From Candidatus Magasanikbacteria bacterium RIFCSPLOWO2_02_FULL_44_11 (GTDB lineage Bacteria; Patescibacteriota; Patescibacteriia; Magasanikbacterales; GWA2-37-8), in the NCBI GenBank assembly GCA_001783035.1, contig MFQK01000037.1, positions 1 to 5,651 on the forward strand: 5,651 nt of DNA, in the 5' to 3' direction. The notes under the pieces are model-generated. The model made no database searches and was not told the DNA's origin. It saw nothing but the letters and a program-made list of their open reading frames with translations. Both the position numbers and the translations under genes were made by a program. Every line of letters begins with the position of its first letter. Position 1 is the first letter of the stretch. This document shows, in pieces, positions 4,939 to 5,651 of the stretch.

Positions 4939-4971
4939 CCGGGTGCCTGGAGGATTATCTCCAGCACCCGG
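4939..4971 (+). terminator. GC-rich hairpin after the membrane protein gene
   Basis: CCGGGTG (4939-4945) and CTGGAG (4947-4952) pair with CTCCAG (4959-4964) and CACCCGG (4965-4971). This is 13 pairs with one bulged C and a 6-nt loop, 20 nt after the stop codon. The following bases (CCATTTATA) are only mildly T-rich, so termination may be partial or the hairpin may mainly stabilise the mRNA end. Confidence 0.6.
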
Positions 4972-5001
4972 CCATTTATACCTTATCGACAGGTATTTTT
5001 T

Positions 5002-5039
5002 TATAATTTCTAGCGAGCCAACAGGCGAAAGCTTGTTTT
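5002..5039 (+). other. Isolated TATAAT and small GAAA-capped hairpin
   Basis: A perfect TATAAT (5002-5007) has no good -35 (TACCTT at 17 bp). Shortly after, AACAGGC (5020-5026) pairs with GCTTGTT (5031-5037) around a GAAA tetraloop and is followed by T residues to 5039, like a minimal terminator. Together they could make a very short RNA, but the evidence is thin. No coding frame is supported in this intergenic stretch. Confidence 0.25.
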
Positions 5040-5064
5040 CATCTGTGGCGAGCGACGAAATTTC

Positions 5065-5090
5065 AAACGATGCCACATATGAAATCGTTT
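5065..5090. repeat. 7-bp inverted repeat upstream of holA
   Basis: AAACGAT (5065-5071) and ATCGTTT (5084-5090) form a perfect inverted repeat with a 12-nt spacer, ending just before the candidate holA -35. It could be an operator or a weak hairpin. Confidence 0.35.
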
Positions 5091-5091
5091 A

Positions 5092-5120
5092 TTGCCTTTT
5101 ATAGGCAGACATTGTACGAT
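5092..5120 (+). promoter_or_regulatory. Candidate holA promoter, near-leaderless
   Basis: TTGCCT (5092-5097) and TACGAT (5115-5120) each match 4 of 6 consensus bases and are spaced by 17 bp. The predicted start, around 5127, is only a few bases before ATG 5130, and no ribosome binding site is present. Both facts point to a leaderless or nearly leaderless mRNA. Confidence 0.4.
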
Positions 5121-5129
5121 GATAGCACT

Positions 5130-5651
5130 ATGATTCTTTTTCTATACGGCGAAGATACCTTTCGCAGCCGCCGCTACCTCGAACAATCGATAAAAAAATT
5201 CAAAAGCGAGCGCGATCCGTCCGGGTACAACGTGCTTTCTCTTAATGGTAAAAAGATCGAGTCTTCCAGACTTTTTACGGAAGCCGCTTCCGCGCCATTT
5301 TTAGCGACAAAGCGCCTGGTAATTATCGAAGATATTTTATCGTCGGGCGACAAAGATCTGCTGGCTGAACTGCTGGAAAAAATTAAGGTCGGCAAGATTT
5401 TTGAAAATAACGTGGTTATTTTTTTTCAATCTGAATCAATAGGAAAAACGAAAGAAGCCAAGGCGCTGTATGCCGCGTTGCAAAAAGAAAAATTCGCACA
5501 GGAATTTTCTCCGCTTTCTTTTCCCAAACTCGTGGCTTGGATAAAAAAGGAGGCGGAGGAGCGCAAAATACAGCTTTCACCCGAGGCCGTAGCTTATCTG
5601 GCCGAAAACGGCGGTGATCTGTGGTTGCTTAACGGTGTGCTCGACCAGGTT
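5130..5651 (+). CDS. holA: DNA polymerase III delta subunit, 5' part (runs off the edge)
   Basis: The first 174 codons are present and the frame is open to the window edge. The family is usually about 320-345 aa, so roughly half is seen. The delta subunit is the clamp-loader subunit that opens the beta sliding clamp during replication. The N-terminus FLYGEDTFRSRRYLEQ matches the family's opening strand and helix. KRLVIIEDIL at 61-70 and NNVVIFFQ at 93-100 are the core strands of the degenerate AAA+ domain. The segment around 126-143 (FSPLSFPKLVAWIKKEA) and the GGDLWLLNGVLDQV stretch at 161-174 fit the lid domain. The compact start and the DPSGYN segment resemble candidate-phyla versions. No Shine-Dalgarno is seen. 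ATG 5130 is chosen because it gives the family N-terminus, and the ATG at 5119 is out of frame. Confidence 0.88.
   Translation, partial: MILFLYGEDTFRSRRYLEQSIKKFKSERDPSGYNVLSLNGKKIESSRLFTEAASAPFLATKRLVIIEDILSSGDKDLLAELLEKIKVGKIFENNVVIFFQSESIGKTKEAKALYAALQKEKFAQEFSPLSFPKLVAWIKKEAEERKIQLSPEAVAYLAENGGDLWLLNGVLDQV

Noticed and set aside
1..5651. CRISPR array, insertion sequence or prophage genes
   Set aside because: No regularly spaced repeats, transposase motifs or phage proteins are present. The longest direct repeat pair is the 11-bp tandem at 1828-1849.

Overview
The window looks like ordinary chromosome from a member of the Candidate Phyla Radiation (Patescibacteria). The main reason is the holA start at the right edge: its N-terminus (LYGEDTFRSR, then a DPSGYN segment) has the compact form I associate with that group. 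The generally compact genes with short leaders and the absence of an encoded CCA on the tRNA-like RNA fit, but the assignment is an inference. The code appears standard. The five complete genes end in TAA or TAG, never TGA.

Layout. 1-346 has no protein gene but is rich in RNA signals. A textbook promoter (TTGACA, 17 bp, TATATT) leads into a roughly 70-nt terminated transcript. This is followed by a 76-nt tRNA-like RNA resembling selenocysteine tRNA (UCA in the anticodon position, 8-bp acceptor stem, 6-bp D stem with a 4-nt loop), which has its own UUCG-capped terminator. The predicted 5' end of the first RNA is complementary over 15 consecutive positions to the anticodon and variable arms of the second. 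347-1777 (minus) is an NAD(P)-dependent aldehyde dehydrogenase. An intergenic stretch with a tandem 11-bp repeat separates it from a divergent lipoprotein gene of unknown function (1917-2462, plus). A double hairpin follows, the second part being a 90-nt imperfect palindrome that can terminate transcription from both sides. 2609-4366 (minus) is an apparent two-gene operon: a type II NADH:quinone oxidoreductase (upstream) and a DoxX-family membrane protein with an unusual Gly/Cys-rich C-terminal tail. Divergent from it, 4524-4919 (plus) encodes a small four-helix membrane protein of unknown function. Its start is fixed by a perfect promoter and a good ribosome binding site. 4920-5129 holds a terminator-like hairpin and further small hairpins. 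5130 to the edge is the 5' half of holA, the DNA polymerase III delta subunit.

How it fits together. NDH-2 and DoxX would both act at the membrane on NADH/quinone redox chemistry and are probably co-transcribed. The aldehyde dehydrogenase also makes NAD(P)H. The lipoprotein and small membrane protein are separate, singly transcribed units. The strongest candidate for something undescribed is the paired small-RNA / Sec-like tRNA locus at 80-340.
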